Assembly: GCF_021531655.1 (NCBI RefSeq)
Contig: NZ_JADYUF010000014.1
Location: 11,978-75,977 of the forward strand
Length of the DNA: 64,000 nt
Origin: Leyella stercorea
GTDB taxonomy: Bacteria; Bacteroidota; Bacteroidia; Bacteroidales; Bacteroidaceae
Direction: 5' to 3'
Shown: one piece after another, positions 26,650 to 37,126 of the stretch
How the letters are laid out: every line of letters starts with the position of its first letter
How positions within the stretch are numbered: the first letter of the stretch is position 1
Notes under the pieces: model-generated
What the model was told of the DNA's origin: nothing
Database searches by the model: none
The model's input: only the letters and a program-made list of their open reading frames with translations
Position numbers and translations under genes: made by a program

Positions 26650-27477
26650 TTAATTCACCGTGATGTGAAAGCATCCTTGCTTCACTTCGTACTTTACAAG
26701 GCATCGTTTCTGCTGACGCATGTCGTTGAGCACTTCGCTCAGTACCCACTTCAGTGAATCGTTGCGTACCTGTCGGCGGCGCGGCCCTTGCGGGTCTTCA
26801 ACGGTCTTATATCGGTTGTAGCAGACGTCGAACGTTGTGCCGTACAGGTGGCATGAGTTCTCTGTGGCGTTGGAGTTGTGTTGGCGTAGCTTTGCTACAT
26901 CAGCCTTGCTGCGTAGCACAGATGTGACTATAATCTTGTGAAGCGGGATCTGCTTGGTCTGCAAGCTGTCGAAGAAAGCCCGTCCTATATCCTGTAGCAA
27001 TTCGGAAGCTGAAGGTACCAGATAAGGGATGCTGTTGTTGAGTCGGTCAACATGAAAGAAGGGGTTGTTGCCCACATATACAAGTTCCGACTTGCGGCGT
27101 TCGGCATCCTTACGGTCGAGCACAGCCTTCACACCATGGCGTTGGGCAGCTGCAAGCTGTACATCGTTCTGGTCGGGGAAAGTGTTGCCGAAATGTGGAA
27201 CGCTGTAAATACGGTTTTTCACCTGAGTTCCGTCTGCGTTAAAGAACAGCGACGGACGTCCTTTAGGCTTTACTTCTGCAACAGTAGCTGTAGCCAATTC
27301 CTCCATTCCGTCTGATTCAATCGAATCGGCAGTTGCATTAGTGCTGACCGAGTCTGCCGATGCTAATGAAGTGCCATTGCCGCAAGCGCGGTCAATGGAC
27401 GCACATCTGAAAATTGCAAGCAATACAACCGTAATGCCGAATATCTGAGTATAATTCTTCTTCGTTATTTTCATCAT
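26650..27477 (-). CDS. DUF5715-like exported protein, M15 peptidase fold
   Basis: The product is 275 residues with a hydrophobic segment near the N-terminus. A -7 box at 27486-27493 lies just upstream, so translation must begin at 27477 or 27474 rather than at the earlier Met at 27516. The C-terminal half has the M15 metallopeptidase pattern: SVLRSKADVAKLRQHN, then SCHLYGTTFDV (SxHxxGxxxD zinc motif) and a last His in QGCFHITV. M15 enzymes cut D-Ala peptides in peptidoglycan. The catalytic Glu expected three residues before the last His appears to be missing. DUF5715 is assigned from memory. Confidence 0.75.
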   Translation of the reverse strand: MMKITKKNYTQIFGITVVLLAIFRCASIDRACGNGTSLASADSVSTNATADSIESDGMEELATATVAEVKPKGRPSLFFNADGTQVKNRIYSVPHFGNTFPDQNDVQLAAAQRHGVKAVLDRKDAERRKSELVYVGNNPFFHVDRLNNSIPYLVPSASELLQDIGRAFFDSLQTKQIPLHKIIVTSVLRSKADVAKLRQHNSNATENSCHLYGTTFDVCYNRYKTVEDPQGPRRRQVRNDSLKWVLSEVLNDMRQQKRCLVKYEVKQGCFHITVN

Positions 27478-27485
27478 AGTAAGTG

Positions 27486-27493
27486 CAAAGTTA
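27486..27493 (-). promoter_or_regulatory. -7 box of the DUF5715-like gene
   Basis: TAACTTTG followed by C on the minus strand, only 8 bp before the ATG at 27477. The leader would be almost absent. Confidence 0.5.
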
Positions 27494-27556
27494 CACAAGA
27501 ATGCAAATACTGCCAAAACAGAGGTAATTTATTTTTGGAAATATCTGAGTTTTTTT

Positions 27557-27586
27557 TTTGAATTTGTACAAAAAAACGTACCTTTG
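27557..27586 (+). promoter_or_regulatory. Promoter of the phoH-purC block
   Basis: TTTG (27557-27560) and TACCTTTG (27579-27586) are 18 bp apart, close to the Bacteroidetes consensus. It may serve the plus-strand genes from phoH onward. Confidence 0.75.
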
Positions 27587-27611
27587 CATCTAAAATAACA
27601 TATTATAAATT

Positions 27612-28589
27612 TTGATAGAGAAACATATCATACTTGAAGACATAGACCCAGTAGTATTTTATGGTGTGGGCAACGGACATCTGCAGATGATCAAGTCGCT
27701 CTACCCGAAACTACGTATCGTAGCGCGCGATAATGTAATACGCGTTTTGGGCGATGAAGAGGAAATGGCTTCATTCGAGGAGAATATCGAGAATATGCGC
27801 CGTCACGTGCTGAAATACAACAGCATCAGTGAAGAGGACATTCTCGACATTATAAAAGGCAAGCAGACAAAAGCCGACGGAGTAAAGGGCGTAATTGTCT
27901 ACAACATATCCGGCAAGCCCATAAAATGCAAGAGCCAGAACCAGCAGCAGCTGGTTGACGCTTTCGAAAAGAACGATATGGTCTTTGCAACTGGCCCTGC
28001 AGGAACCGGCAAAACTTATCTAAGTATCGCTCTTGCCGTCAGAGCCTTGAAGGAAAAGACCATACGCAAGATAATTCTCTCGCGTCCTGCTGTGGAGGCT
28101 GGCGAAAAACTGGGATTTCTTCCTGGCGACATGAAGGACAAGATAGATCCGTATCTGCAACCGCTGTACGATGCTTTGGAAGACATGCTGCCGGCAGTAA
28201 AGCTGCAGGACATGATTGAAAAGAACGTCATACAGATAGCTCCACTTGCATTCATGCGCGGCCGTACGCTCAGCGACGCTGTAGTGATACTCGATGAGGC
28301 GCAGAACACCACACCGGCTCAGCTGCGTATGTTCCTGACACGTATGGGATGGAACACCAAGATGATTGTCACTGGAGACATGACGCAGATAGACCTGCCA
28401 CGCGGACAAAAGAGCGGACTAAAGGAAGCACTCAGCATTTTAAAAGATGTGGAAGGAATAGGTTTTGTGCCATTGGAGCAGAAGGATATAGTGCGTCACA
28501 AACTCGTAACACGCATTGTCAACGCATACGAGGCTCACGACAAGAGCAATGCCGAACGAAAAGAAGGCACAGCAAATCAGAATTCATAA
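27612..28589 (+). CDS. phoH: PhoH family ATPase
   Basis: The 325-residue protein appears to start with TTG at 27612, since no ATG or GTG in frame fits better. The Walker A motif is in [14 protein letters not shown] and the Walker B motif in [15 protein letters not shown], as in PhoH/YbeZ proteins. PhoH-type ATPases are linked to RNA metabolism, often with YbeY. The consensus promoter lies just upstream and purC follows 26 bp later. Confidence 0.93.
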   Translation: MIEKHIILEDIDPVVFYGVGNGHLQMIKSLYPKLRIVARDNVIRVLGDEEEMASFEENIENMRRHVLKYNSISEEDILDIIKGKQTKADGVKGVIVYNISGKPIKCKSQNQQQLVDAFEKNDMVFATGPAGTGKTYLSIALAVRALKEKTIRKIILSRPAVEAGEKLGFLPGDMKDKIDPYLQPLYDALEDMLPAVKLQDMIEKNVIQIAPLAFMRGRTLSDAVVILDEAQNTTPAQLRMFLTRMGWNTKMIVTGDMTQIDLPRGQKSGLKEALSILKDVEGIGFVPLEQKDIVRHKLVTRIVNAYEAHDKSNAERKEGTANQNS

Positions 28590-28615
28590 ACAAATATAAA
28601 TTTATATTAGAAAGT

Positions 28616-29566
28616 ATGAAAGCACTTACACAAACTGATTTTCATTTTGAAGGACAGAAAAGCGTGTACCATGGTAAGGTGCGCGACGTATATGACATCA
28701 ATGACGATGTCATAGTAATGGTAGCCACCGACAGAATCTCCGCTTTTGATGTGGTATTGCCGAAAGGCATACCATTCAAGGGACAAGTATTGAACCAGAT
28801 TGCAGCTAAGTTCCTTGATGCAACTATCGACATCTGTCCCAACTGGAAACTTGCAACTCCCGACCCAATGGTGACAGTAGGTCTGAAGTGTGAAGGATTC
28901 CGTGTGGAAATGATTATCCGTTCTATTCTTACCGGTTCAGCATGGCGTGCCTATAAGGAGGGATGCCGTGAAATATGTGGCGTTAAGCTTCCTGAAGGAA
29001 TGAAGGAAAACCAGCGTTTCCCGGAGCCAATCATCACTCCTACGACAAAGGCCGACGAGGGTCACGACCTCAATATCTCTAAGGAAGAAATTATAGCACA
29101 GGGTATTGTAAGTGCAGAGGACTATGCAGTAATGGAAGATTATACACGTCGTATCTTCCAGCGCGGTCAGGAAATGGCTGAAAAGCGTGGACTTATCCTT
29201 GTTGACACTAAGTACGAGTTTGGCAAGCGCGATGGCAAGGTCTACCTCATCGACGAAATCCACACTCCCGACTCAAGCCGCTACTTCTACGCTGACGGCT
29301 ATGAGGAGAAGTTTGAGAAGGGTCTGCCACAGAAGCAGCTCTCTAAGGAATTTGTACGCCAGTGGCTCATTGAACACAACTTCATGAATGAGCCAGGACA
29401 GGTTATGCCCGAAATCACCGACGAGTATGCAGAAAGTGTAAGCGAACGCTACATCGAGCTGTACGAGCACATCACCGGTGAAAAGTTTGACAAGACTGCA
29501 GAAGACGGTGACATTGCCGCACGTATAGAAAAGAATGTAGCTTCTTACCTCGCTACACGCAAGTAG
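28616..29566 (+). CDS. purC: Phosphoribosylaminoimidazole-succinocarboxamide synthase
   Basis: The 316-residue SAICAR synthetase joins aspartate to CAIR, using ATP, in purine synthesis. [11 protein letters not shown] and [16 protein letters not shown] are the N-terminal signatures, and LVDTKYEFG and [11 protein letters not shown] the later ones. It is the longer type. A frame open from 28349 overlaps phoH, but similarity starts only at 28616. A terminator-like hairpin follows. Confidence 0.97.
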   Translation: MKALTQTDFHFEGQKSVYHGKVRDVYDINDDVIVMVATDRISAFDVVLPKGIPFKGQVLNQIAAKFLDATIDICPNWKLATPDPMVTVGLKCEGFRVEMIIRSILTGSAWRAYKEGCREICGVKLPEGMKENQRFPEPIITPTTKADEGHDLNISKEEIIAQGIVSAEDYAVMEDYTRRIFQRGQEMAEKRGLILVDTKYEFGKRDGKVYLIDEIHTPDSSRYFYADGYEEKFEKGLPQKQLSKEFVRQWLIEHNFMNEPGQVMPEITDEYAESVSERYIELYEHITGEKFDKTAEDGDIAARIEKNVASYLATRK

Positions 29567-29573
29567 TATATGG

Positions 29574-29651
29574 AATGTTGGGTGATGAATGTGATCTAAT
29601 GGGCTGACAATGAGGCTGACATAAATAACGTTCAACACCCAACATTTTTTG
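29574..29651 (+). terminator. Terminator-like hairpin after purC
   Basis: AATGTTGGGTG (29574-29584) pairs with CACCCAACATT (29636-29646), followed by a T-run. The 51-base loop is long. It may separate purC from the ubiE gene or only weaken read-through. Confidence 0.65.
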
Positions 29652-29671
29652 ATTTCCGTAACACTGCAACA

Positions 29672-30409
29672 ATGACATACAAACAGGAAAAGATAACCCC
29701 TTACAACAATACACAGGAAAAGGGAGAGCAAGTGGAACAGATGTTTGACAATATCGCCCACTCCTACGACAAACTCAACCACCGACTGTCTTGGAACATC
29801 GACAAGGCGTGGCGAAAGATGGCTCTCAACCGGCTGAAACCATTCAAGCCACAGCACATCCTTGACGTAGCTACAGGAACAGGCGACTTTGCCATTCAGG
29901 CTGCCGCGATGTTAAGTCCCAAGCAGCTTGTAGGAGCTGACATAAGTGAGGGGATGATGAATATCGGCAGACAGAAAGTCGACGCTCTCGGGCTGGGCGA
30001 CACCATATCATTCAGTAAAGAGGACTGTATGAATCTGTCTTTTCCTGAAGACTCATTCGATGCTGTGATAGCAGCTTTCGGAATACGCAACTTCCAGAAC
30101 TTGGACAAGGGACTTGAGGAGATGCACCGAGTATTGAAGAAGGGAGGACATCTCTGCATACTGGAATTGACAACACCGGTGCACTTCCCCATGCGCCAAC
30201 TGTTCAAGATCTATTCGCACACAATATTGCCATTATACGGCAGAATGATTTCGGGTGATAAGACGGCTTACTCATATCTCACAGCAACAATAGAAGCGTT
30301 TCCGCAAGGAGAGGTAATGATAGGAATATTGAAAAAGGCAGGTTTTGCGGAAGCGTCATTCAAGAGGTTTACGCTTGGCATCTGCACAATGTATTTTGCA
30401 ACGAAGTAA
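29672..30409 (+). CDS. menG: Demethylmenaquinone methyltransferase
   Basis: The 245-residue enzyme has the UbiE/MenG SAM motif [13 protein letters not shown] and the family segments [20 protein letters not shown] and [17 protein letters not shown]. It methylates demethylmenaquinone. Because Bacteroidales use menaquinone, MenG fits better than a ubiquinone role. It lies 37 bp before aroE. Confidence 0.94.
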   Translation: MTYKQEKITPYNNTQEKGEQVEQMFDNIAHSYDKLNHRLSWNIDKAWRKMALNRLKPFKPQHILDVATGTGDFAIQAAAMLSPKQLVGADISEGMMNIGRQKVDALGLGDTISFSKEDCMNLSFPEDSFDAVIAAFGIRNFQNLDKGLEEMHRVLKKGGHLCILELTTPVHFPMRQLFKIYSHTILPLYGRMISGDKTAYSYLTATIEAFPQGEVMIGILKKAGFAEASFKRFTLGICTMYFATK

Positions 30410-30445
30410 AAACATTTATTTCATAACCATCTAAAAGTAGAATAT

Positions 30446-31198
30446 ATGGACAAGTATGGATTAATAGGATTTCCATTGGGCCACTCATTCTCGGTAAGTT
30501 TCTTTAACGAGAAATTTACCAATGAGAACATAAATGCACGCTACATTAATTTTGAAATTCCACAAATAGATGAACTGCCCGAGATTCTGGCTTCAAATCC
30601 CGAACTCAAAGGACTTAATGTAACCATTCCATACAAGCAGAAGGTCATAAGCTATCTTGATGATATAAGTCCGGAAGCTAAGTCTATTGGCGCCGTAAAC
30701 GTTATCAGAATTACTCACAAAGGCAAGAATCCTATCCTCAAGGGCTTCAACAGCGACGTTATCGGCTTCACAAGAAGCATCGAACCCATGCTGGAGAAAT
30801 TCCATAAGAAAGCACTCATATTGGGCACGGGTGGAGCGTCGAAGGCAATAGAGTACGGACTGAATACATTGGGTCTGGAAACATTGTTCGTAAGCCGCAC
30901 GAAGCGAGACGGATGCATCACATACGACGAGGTGACTCCCGAACTTGTCAAGGAATACAACGTCATCGTCAACTGCACACCGGTAGGCATGTACCCCAAA
31001 GCCGATTCTTGCCCAGACCTCCCATACGAAGCTATGGGCAGCCACAATATATTGTACGACCTTATATACAATCCCGACGAAACTCTATTCATGAAGAAGG
31101 GAGCTGAACATGGTGCCACAACAAAGAACGGACTGGAAATGCTGCTGCTTCAAGCCTTTGCCAGCTGGGACTTCTGGAACGGCGAGGAGCAACTTTAA
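30446..31198 (+). CDS. aroE: Shikimate dehydrogenase
   Basis: The 250-residue protein starts with GLIGFPLGHSFS, the substrate-binding motif, with catalytic Lys in NVTIPYKQKV and the NADP-binding LGTGGASKAIEYGL. It reduces 3-dehydroshikimate in the aromatic amino acid pathway. Length is slightly below the average of about 270. purM follows after 45 bp. Confidence 0.95.
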   Translation: MDKYGLIGFPLGHSFSVSFFNEKFTNENINARYINFEIPQIDELPEILASNPELKGLNVTIPYKQKVISYLDDISPEAKSIGAVNVIRITHKGKNPILKGFNSDVIGFTRSIEPMLEKFHKKALILGTGGASKAIEYGLNTLGLETLFVSRTKRDGCITYDEVTPELVKEYNVIVNCTPVGMYPKADSCPDLPYEAMGSHNILYDLIYNPDETLFMKKGAEHGATTKNGLEMLLLQAFASWDFWNGEEQL

Positions 31199-31243
31199 TA
31201 TATATAATAAACTCAAAATCGAAACATATCAAATAATATAACA

Positions 31244-32413
31244 ATGGACAAATCCAATAGATACATGATGCGCGGAGTCAGCGCCGCCAAGGAAGACGTA
31301 CACAATGCTATAAAGAACATAGACAAGGGTCTTTATCCTCAGGCTTTCTGTAAGATTATCCCCGATATCCTGGGCGGTGATCCGGAATATTGCAATATTA
31401 TGCACGCTGATGGTGCCGGTACAAAATCGTCACTTGCATATATGTACTGGAAGGAGACAGGCGACATCAGCGTATGGAAGGGCATTGCCCAGGACGCTAT
31501 CGTCATGAATACCGACGACCTTCTCTGTGTAGGTGCTGTTGACAATATTCTTGTATCAAGCACTATCGGACGTAACAAGATGCTCATCCCGGGCGAGGTT
31601 ATCTCGGCCATCATCAATGGCACCGACGAGCTGCTTGCCGAATTGCGCGAAATGGGAGTAGGCGTATATGCTACAGGCGGCGAGACAGCCGACGTTGGCG
31701 ACCTCGTACGCACCATCATTGTCGACTCTACCGTAACTTGCCGTATGAAGCGCAAGGACGTTATCGACAATGCCAACATACGTCCGGGTGACGTTATCGT
31801 AGGACTGGCTTCTTTCGGACAGGCAACATACGAGAAGCAGTACAACGGCGGTATGGGTTCTAATGGACTGACAAGTGCCCGTCACGACGTATTCGCAAAG
31901 TATCTTGCTGAGAAATATCCTGAAAGCTACGACCACGCTGTGCCCGAGGAACTCGTTTATAGCGGCGGCTGCCGTCTGAACGACGAAGTAGAAGGCGCAC
32001 CTGTAAACGCAGGCCAGCTCGTACTCTCACCTACACGTACCTACGCTCCGGTAATCAAGCGTCTGCTTGACGAACTGCGTCCTGAAATCCATGGTATGGT
32101 TCATTGCACCGGTGGCGCACAGACCAAGGTTCTGCACTTCGTAGGCGACAACTGCCGTGTTATCAAGGACAACATGTTTGCCGTTCCTCCATTGTTCCGC
32201 CTCATTCAGGAGCATAGCCAGACCGACTGGAAGGAAATGTACAAGGTATTCAACATGGGTCACCGCATGGAGATTTATGTACGTCCGGAAGTAGCCGAGA
32301 AGGTGATTGAGATCAGCAAGAGCTTCAACATCGATGCACAGATTGTAGGCCACATCGAAGAAGGTAAGCGCTCGCTGCTCATCAAGTCGGAGTATGGTGA
32401 ATTTGAATATTAA
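31244..32413 (+). CDS. purM: Phosphoribosylformylglycinamidine cyclo-ligase
   Basis: The 389-residue AIR synthase is longer than the E. coli type (345) but resembles the Bacteroidetes form. MHADGAGTKSSLAYMYW, MNTDDLLCVGA and ATGGETADVGDLVRT mark the ATP and substrate binding regions. It closes the imidazole ring in purine synthesis. It sits between aroE and prfA; purC is 1.7 kb upstream. Confidence 0.93.
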   Translation: MDKSNRYMMRGVSAAKEDVHNAIKNIDKGLYPQAFCKIIPDILGGDPEYCNIMHADGAGTKSSLAYMYWKETGDISVWKGIAQDAIVMNTDDLLCVGAVDNILVSSTIGRNKMLIPGEVISAIINGTDELLAELREMGVGVYATGGETADVGDLVRTIIVDSTVTCRMKRKDVIDNANIRPGDVIVGLASFGQATYEKQYNGGMGSNGLTSARHDVFAKYLAEKYPESYDHAVPEELVYSGGCRLNDEVEGAPVNAGQLVLSPTRTYAPVIKRLLDELRPEIHGMVHCTGGAQTKVLHFVGDNCRVIKDNMFAVPPLFRLIQEHSQTDWKEMYKVFNMGHRMEIYVRPEVAEKVIEISKSFNIDAQIVGHIEEGKRSLLIKSEYGEFEY

Positions 32414-32473
32414 TAACAACTTCTACACATTTCACCACATCACCCCTGCATCATATCAACATTAATTTGACAA

Positions 32474-33586
32474 ATGGCAGAAAACAATAATATATTAGAA
32501 AAGCTTGACGGACTGGAAGCACGCTACGAGGAAGTGTCAACCCTTATCACCGACCCTTCTGTAATTGCCGACCAGCAGCGTTACGTGAAACTGACAAAGG
32601 AATACAAGGACCTTGAGGACATCATGAAACTTCGTCAGAAGTACATCAATTGTCTTAACGGCATTGCCGAGGCAAAGGATATTATCATGAACGAGCAAGA
32701 CCCTGACATGAAGGAGATGGCGCGCGAGGAACTTGCTACAAACGAAGAACTTCAGCCTCAACTTGAGGAAGAGATAAAGATTGCACTTGTACCGAAAGAC
32801 CCGGAGGACGCTAAGAACGTACAGATGGAGATTCGTGCCGGTACTGGTGGCGATGAGGCTTGTCTCTTTGCAGGCGAGATATTCATGATGTACAAGAAGT
32901 ATTGCGAGTCGAAGGGTTGGACTGTGTCTGTCACAAGCGAAAGCGAAGGTGCTGTAGGCGGCTTCAAGGAAATCTGCTTTGCAGTAAGCGGCGACAACGT
33001 GTACGGCACATTGAAGTATGAGTCGGGTGTTCACCGCGTACAGCGTGTCCCCGTGACAGAATCAAACGGTCGTATGCAGACTTCTGCCGCTACCGTTGCC
33101 GTTCTTCCCGAGGCCGACCCGTTTGAGGTAAATATCAACGAGGGCGAAATCAAGTGGGATACCTTCCGCTCTTCAGGTGCAGGTGGTCAGAATGTGAACA
33201 AGGTGGAGTCGGGTGTACGTGCCCGCTATATGTGGAAGAATCCTAATACCGGCGAGGTAGAGGAAATCCTCATTGAATGTACCGAGACACGTGACCAACC
33301 CAAGAACAAGGAAAGAGCTCTTGCGCGCCTGCGTACATATATCTATGATAAGGAGCACCAGAAATATGTCGACGACATTGCCAACCGTCGTAAGACTCTC
33401 GTCTCTACTGGCGACCGCTCAGCAAAGATTCGTACATACAACTTCCCGCAGGGCCGTGTCACCGACCATCGCATCGGCATGACCGTATACGACCTTCCCG
33501 GCTTCATGGGCGGCAACATTCAGTCGATGATTGACGCACTTACCGTGGCTGAGAATGCGGAGAAGATGAAAGAGAACGAACTGTAA
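32474..33586 (+). CDS. prfA: Peptide chain release factor 1
   Basis: The 370-residue protein has the peptidyl-tRNA hydrolysis motif in SSGAGGQNVNKVE and the RF1-type stop-codon recognition motif PVT in VQRVPVTESNGR, which reads UAA and UAG. Length is normal for RF1, and no frameshift site, which would suggest RF2, is seen. Confidence 0.97.
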   Translation: MAENNNILEKLDGLEARYEEVSTLITDPSVIADQQRYVKLTKEYKDLEDIMKLRQKYINCLNGIAEAKDIIMNEQDPDMKEMAREELATNEELQPQLEEEIKIALVPKDPEDAKNVQMEIRAGTGGDEACLFAGEIFMMYKKYCESKGWTVSVTSESEGAVGGFKEICFAVSGDNVYGTLKYESGVHRVQRVPVTESNGRMQTSAATVAVLPEADPFEVNINEGEIKWDTFRSSGAGGQNVNKVESGVRARYMWKNPNTGEVEEILIECTETRDQPKNKERALARLRTYIYDKEHQKYVDDIANRRKTLVSTGDRSAKIRTYNFPQGRVTDHRIGMTVYDLPGFMGGNIQSMIDALTVAENAEKMKENEL

Positions 33587-33649
33587 TCATCAGTTGTAAC
33601 ATACGTTGTAAATACTAATTGAATCATCAATTTATAAATACTAATCGTT

Positions 33650-34477
33650 ATGAACAGATCAGAATTGGTAAATCAGATAAAGACCAAGCGCACGTTTCTG
33701 TGCGTAGGTCTTGACACCGACCTCAAGAAGGTTCCATCACATATCCTCAATGAGGAAGACCCGATATTCGCTTTCAACAAAGCCATCATCGATGCCACTG
33801 CTCCTTACTGTGTATCGTACAAGCCAAACCTCGCGTTCTATGAGGCTTTCGGCGTGAAGGGACTCATCTCGTTTGAGAAGACCATCAAGTATCTTAAAGA
33901 GAACTATCCCAACCACTTCATCGTAGCTGATGCCAAGCGTGGTGACATAGGCAACACAAGTGCAATGTACGCACGCACATTCTTCGAGGAGTACGATGTT
34001 GACTCTCTCACTGTTGCTCCTTACATGGGCGAGGATAGCGTCACCCCGTTCCTCGGATATAAGGACAAATGGGTGATTGTACTTGCTCTGACAAGCAACA
34101 AGGGCAGCTACGACTTCCAGCTTACTGAAGACAAACAGGGTGAGCGCCTCTTTGAGAAAGTGCTCCGCACATCACAGCAGTGGGGCTCGAAGGACAACAT
34201 GATGTATGTAGTAGGCGCTACACAGGGTCGTATGTTTGAAGACATCCGTAAGATTGCACCCGATCACTTCCTGCTCGTTCCGGGCGTAGGTGCGCAGGGC
34301 GGTTCACTCGAAGAGGTGTGCAAATATGGTATGAATTCGGAATGCGGACTTCTGGTGAACAGCTCACGCGGCATTATCTATGCATCCAATGGCGAAGACT
34401 TTGCCGAGGTGGCTGCCCATAAGGCGCAAGAGCTGCAGAAGCAGATGGATCAAGAACTGCAAAAGTATGGCATCTAA
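33650..34477 (+). CDS. pyrF: Orotidine 5'-phosphate decarboxylase
   Basis: The 275-residue enzyme is of the longer type 2 class. The catalytic segment reads [13 protein letters not shown], and the phosphate-binding end reads [13 protein letters not shown]. It converts OMP to UMP. It is the last gene before the lipid A group, which has its own promoter. Confidence 0.96.
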   Translation: MNRSELVNQIKTKRTFLCVGLDTDLKKVPSHILNEEDPIFAFNKAIIDATAPYCVSYKPNLAFYEAFGVKGLISFEKTIKYLKENYPNHFIVADAKRGDIGNTSAMYARTFFEEYDVDSLTVAPYMGEDSVTPFLGYKDKWVIVLALTSNKGSYDFQLTEDKQGERLFEKVLRTSQQWGSKDNMMYVVGATQGRMFEDIRKIAPDHFLLVPGVGAQGGSLEEVCKYGMNSECGLLVNSSRGIIYASNGEDFAEVAAHKAQELQKQMDQELQKYGI

Positions 34478-34573
34478 CCACAAATAAACATATTTGAGGA
34501 TAGAAGTTGGCATTATTATGTTCAAAACACGAAATTAATAGTGCTAAAATGCTGTATCTACAATAAAATTTCT

Positions 34574-34581
34574 TATTTTTG
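34574..34581 (+). promoter_or_regulatory. -7 box of the lpxD operon
   Basis: TATTTTTG followed by C, about 95 bp before lpxD. No -33 match was found. Its position fits separate control of the lipid A genes. Confidence 0.55.
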
Positions 34582-34675
34582 CAAAAATAATATTATGTGT
34601 TGTGGCTAAGAGTGCTTATTCACCTATGCTACAACACTTACTAACTTATAAGAAACAAAGAATAGACATTATAAA

Positions 34676-35704
34676 ATGGAATTTACAGCAGAACAAATCG
34701 CCAGTGTTATCGGTGGAAGAGTGGAAGGTGACAACAATGCCGCCGTACATACCTTTGCAAAGATAGAAGAAGGTGTTGAAGGAGCAATCTCGTTCCTCTC
34801 AAATCCCAAATACACCCATTACATATACGACACAAAATCATCCATTGTAATAATAAATGAGGATGTAGAACTGGAAAAACCAGTTGCTACAACACTCATA
34901 CGAGTAAAGAATGCCTATGAATGTATAGCCAAACTTCTGCAGATATACGAGGCAAGCAAGCCCAAAAAGACAGGTATCGCACCACAAGCCTACATAGCTC
35001 CAACTGCTAAAGTCGGCAAAGACTGTTATGTAGGACCGTTTGCATGTATTGGCGAAAATACTGTTATAGGTGACAACTGCCAGATATATCCGCATGCAGT
35101 TGTTGGTGATAACGTGAAAATAGGTTCTGGCTGTATAATCTATCCCAATACAACAATCTATCAAGGTTGCAAATTGGGAAATAATGTCACATTGCACGCA
35201 GGTAGCGTTGTCGGATCTGACGGATTCGGATTCGCACCTAATGCTGATGGCTACGACAAGATTCCGCAGATAGGAATTGTAACTATCGAGGACAATGTAG
35301 AAATCGGAGCTAATACCTGTGTTGACCGTTCTACAATGGGTTCTACCATTATACGTAAGGGTGTGAAACTTGACAACCTTGTACAGGTAGCGCACAATGT
35401 GGAAATAGGTGAGAATACTGTGATGTCTGCCCAAGTAGGTATTGCGGGCAGTACAAAGGTAGGTTCATGGTGTATGTTTGGCGGTCAGGTAGGACTTGCC
35501 GGCCACATTACCATCGGCAACAAGACCTTCCTCGGTGCACAATCAGGCGTACCAGGAAGTCTTAAGGGTGGGGAGGAACTTATCGGAACTCCTCCGATGA
35601 ATCCACGTGCCTACTTCAAGTCACAAGCTATTTTCCGCCGTCTGCCCGAAATGTACAAAGACCTGGCAGACATTAAAAAGGAAATTGAACAACTGAAAAA
35701 ATAA
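34676..35704 (+). CDS. lpxD: UDP-3-O-acylglucosamine N-acyltransferase
   Basis: The 342-residue enzyme has an N-terminal uridine-binding domain and a left-handed beta-helix of hexapeptide repeats (about residues 100-300, e.g. [16 protein letters not shown]). The catalytic His is in VAHNVEIG. It adds the N-linked acyl chain in lipid A synthesis. The next gene starts 6 bp later. Confidence 0.96.
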   Translation: MEFTAEQIASVIGGRVEGDNNAAVHTFAKIEEGVEGAISFLSNPKYTHYIYDTKSSIVIINEDVELEKPVATTLIRVKNAYECIAKLLQIYEASKPKKTGIAPQAYIAPTAKVGKDCYVGPFACIGENTVIGDNCQIYPHAVVGDNVKIGSGCIIYPNTTIYQGCKLGNNVTLHAGSVVGSDGFGFAPNADGYDKIPQIGIVTIEDNVEIGANTCVDRSTMGSTIIRKGVKLDNLVQVAHNVEIGENTVMSAQVGIAGSTKVGSWCMFGGQVGLAGHITIGNKTFLGAQSGVPGSLKGGEELIGTPPMNPRAYFKSQAIFRRLPEMYKDLADIKKEIEQLKK

Positions 35705-35710
35705 AAATAT

Positions 35711-37099
35711 ATGTCATCAAAACAGAAGACACTAAAGGGTAGTTTCTCCCTGTGCGGCAAAGGACTTCACACAGGTTTGAGCCTTACAGTCACATTCAAT
35801 CCAGCTCCTGAGAACTCCGGATATAAGATACAACGAATTGACATTGACGGAATGCCAACAATTCAGGCTATTGCCGAGAATGTAGTAGACACACAGCGTG
35901 GCACAGTATTAGGCAAGGATGATGTACGTGTTTCTACCATCGAGCATGGTATGTCAGCACTCTATGCTATGGGTATTGACAACTGTCTTATTCAGGTAAA
36001 TGGTCCTGAATTCCCTATTCTCGATGGCAGCGCAGCCTTGTATGTTCAGAAAATCAATGAAATTGGTGTTGAAGAACAGAATGCACCTAAGGACTGGTAT
36101 ATCATCCGTCATAAGATAGAAGTGAAGGATGAAGAGACTGGTTCTTGCATCACTATTCTGCCTGACGAGGAATTCTCACTCACAGCAATGTGCTCATTCA
36201 ATTCTAAATTCATCAACTCACAGTTTGCTACACTTGACTGTGTGGAGAAATTTGCTGAAGAGATAGCTCCGGCACGCACATTCGTCTTCGTTCGTGACAT
36301 CGAACCTCTGCTTAAGGCCAACCTTATTAAGGGTGGCGACTTGGACAATGCCATCGTTATATACGAGAAGCAGACCACACAGGAGCGTCTTGATTCATTG
36401 GCCGACATGCTTAAGGTGGAGCGTCGTGATGCAAACGAATTGGGCTACATACAGCACAAGCCTCTGGTATGGGAGAATGAGTGTACACGACACAAGTTGC
36501 TTGACATCATTGGCGATATGGCGCTTATCGGCAAGCCTATCAAGGGACGCATCATTGCAACACGCCCTGGCCACACCATCAACAACAAGTTTGCACGTCA
36601 GATGCGTCGCGAGATTCGCAAGCACGAGATTCAGGCTCCGATATACGATCCGAATGAAGCTCCCATAATGGACAACATCAGAATACGTGAGCTTCTGCCT
36701 CATCGTTATCCTATGCAGCTTGTTGACAAGGTGGTAGCTCTTGGTGCTACAAGCATTGTGGGTGTGAAGAACGTTACAGCCAATGAACCTTTCTTTACTG
36801 GCCACTTCCCGCAGGAGCCGGTAATGCCAGGTGTGCTTCAGATTGAGGCAATGGCACAATGTGGCGGTCTGCTCGTACTCAACACTCTTGAGGAGCCAGA
36901 GCGTTGGTCTACATATTTCATGAAGATTGACGACGTGAAATTCCGCCAGAAGGTGGTCCCAGGAGACACATTGCTCTTCAAGGTTGACTTGCTTTCACCA
37001 TTGCGTCATGGCATCTCATCAATGAAAGGCTATGTATTTGTAGGCGACCATGTGGTGTCAGAAGCAACATTTACAGCTCAGATTGTAAAGAACAAGTAG
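35711..37099 (+). CDS. lpxC: LpxC-FabZ fusion protein
   Basis: The 462-residue bifunctional protein has LpxC (about residues 1-305) and FabZ (about 315-462). LpxC, the zinc deacetylase committing lipid A synthesis, shows VSTIEHGMSAL and HKLLDIIGDMAL. FabZ, the hydroxyacyl-ACP dehydratase, shows LLPHRYPMQLVDKV and GHFPQEPVMPGVLQIEAMAQ with catalytic His and Glu. The fusion is typical of Bacteroidetes. It lies between lpxD (6 bp) and lpxA (27 bp). Confidence 0.97.
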   Translation: MSSKQKTLKGSFSLCGKGLHTGLSLTVTFNPAPENSGYKIQRIDIDGMPTIQAIAENVVDTQRGTVLGKDDVRVSTIEHGMSALYAMGIDNCLIQVNGPEFPILDGSAALYVQKINEIGVEEQNAPKDWYIIRHKIEVKDEETGSCITILPDEEFSLTAMCSFNSKFINSQFATLDCVEKFAEEIAPARTFVFVRDIEPLLKANLIKGGDLDNAIVIYEKQTTQERLDSLADMLKVERRDANELGYIQHKPLVWENECTRHKLLDIIGDMALIGKPIKGRIIATRPGHTINNKFARQMRREIRKHEIQAPIYDPNEAPIMDNIRIRELLPHRYPMQLVDKVVALGATSIVGVKNVTANEPFFTGHFPQEPVMPGVLQIEAMAQCGGLLVLNTLEEPERWSTYFMKIDDVKFRQKVVPGDTLLFKVDLLSPLRHGISSMKGYVFVGDHVVSEATFTAQIVKNK

Positions 37100-37126
37100 A
37101 ATTCAATTCAAAAAAATAACTTCAAG

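Noticed and set aside
28349..28615. Extension of purC into phoH
   Set aside because: The extra sequence is phoH read in another frame; similarity to PurC starts at 28616.
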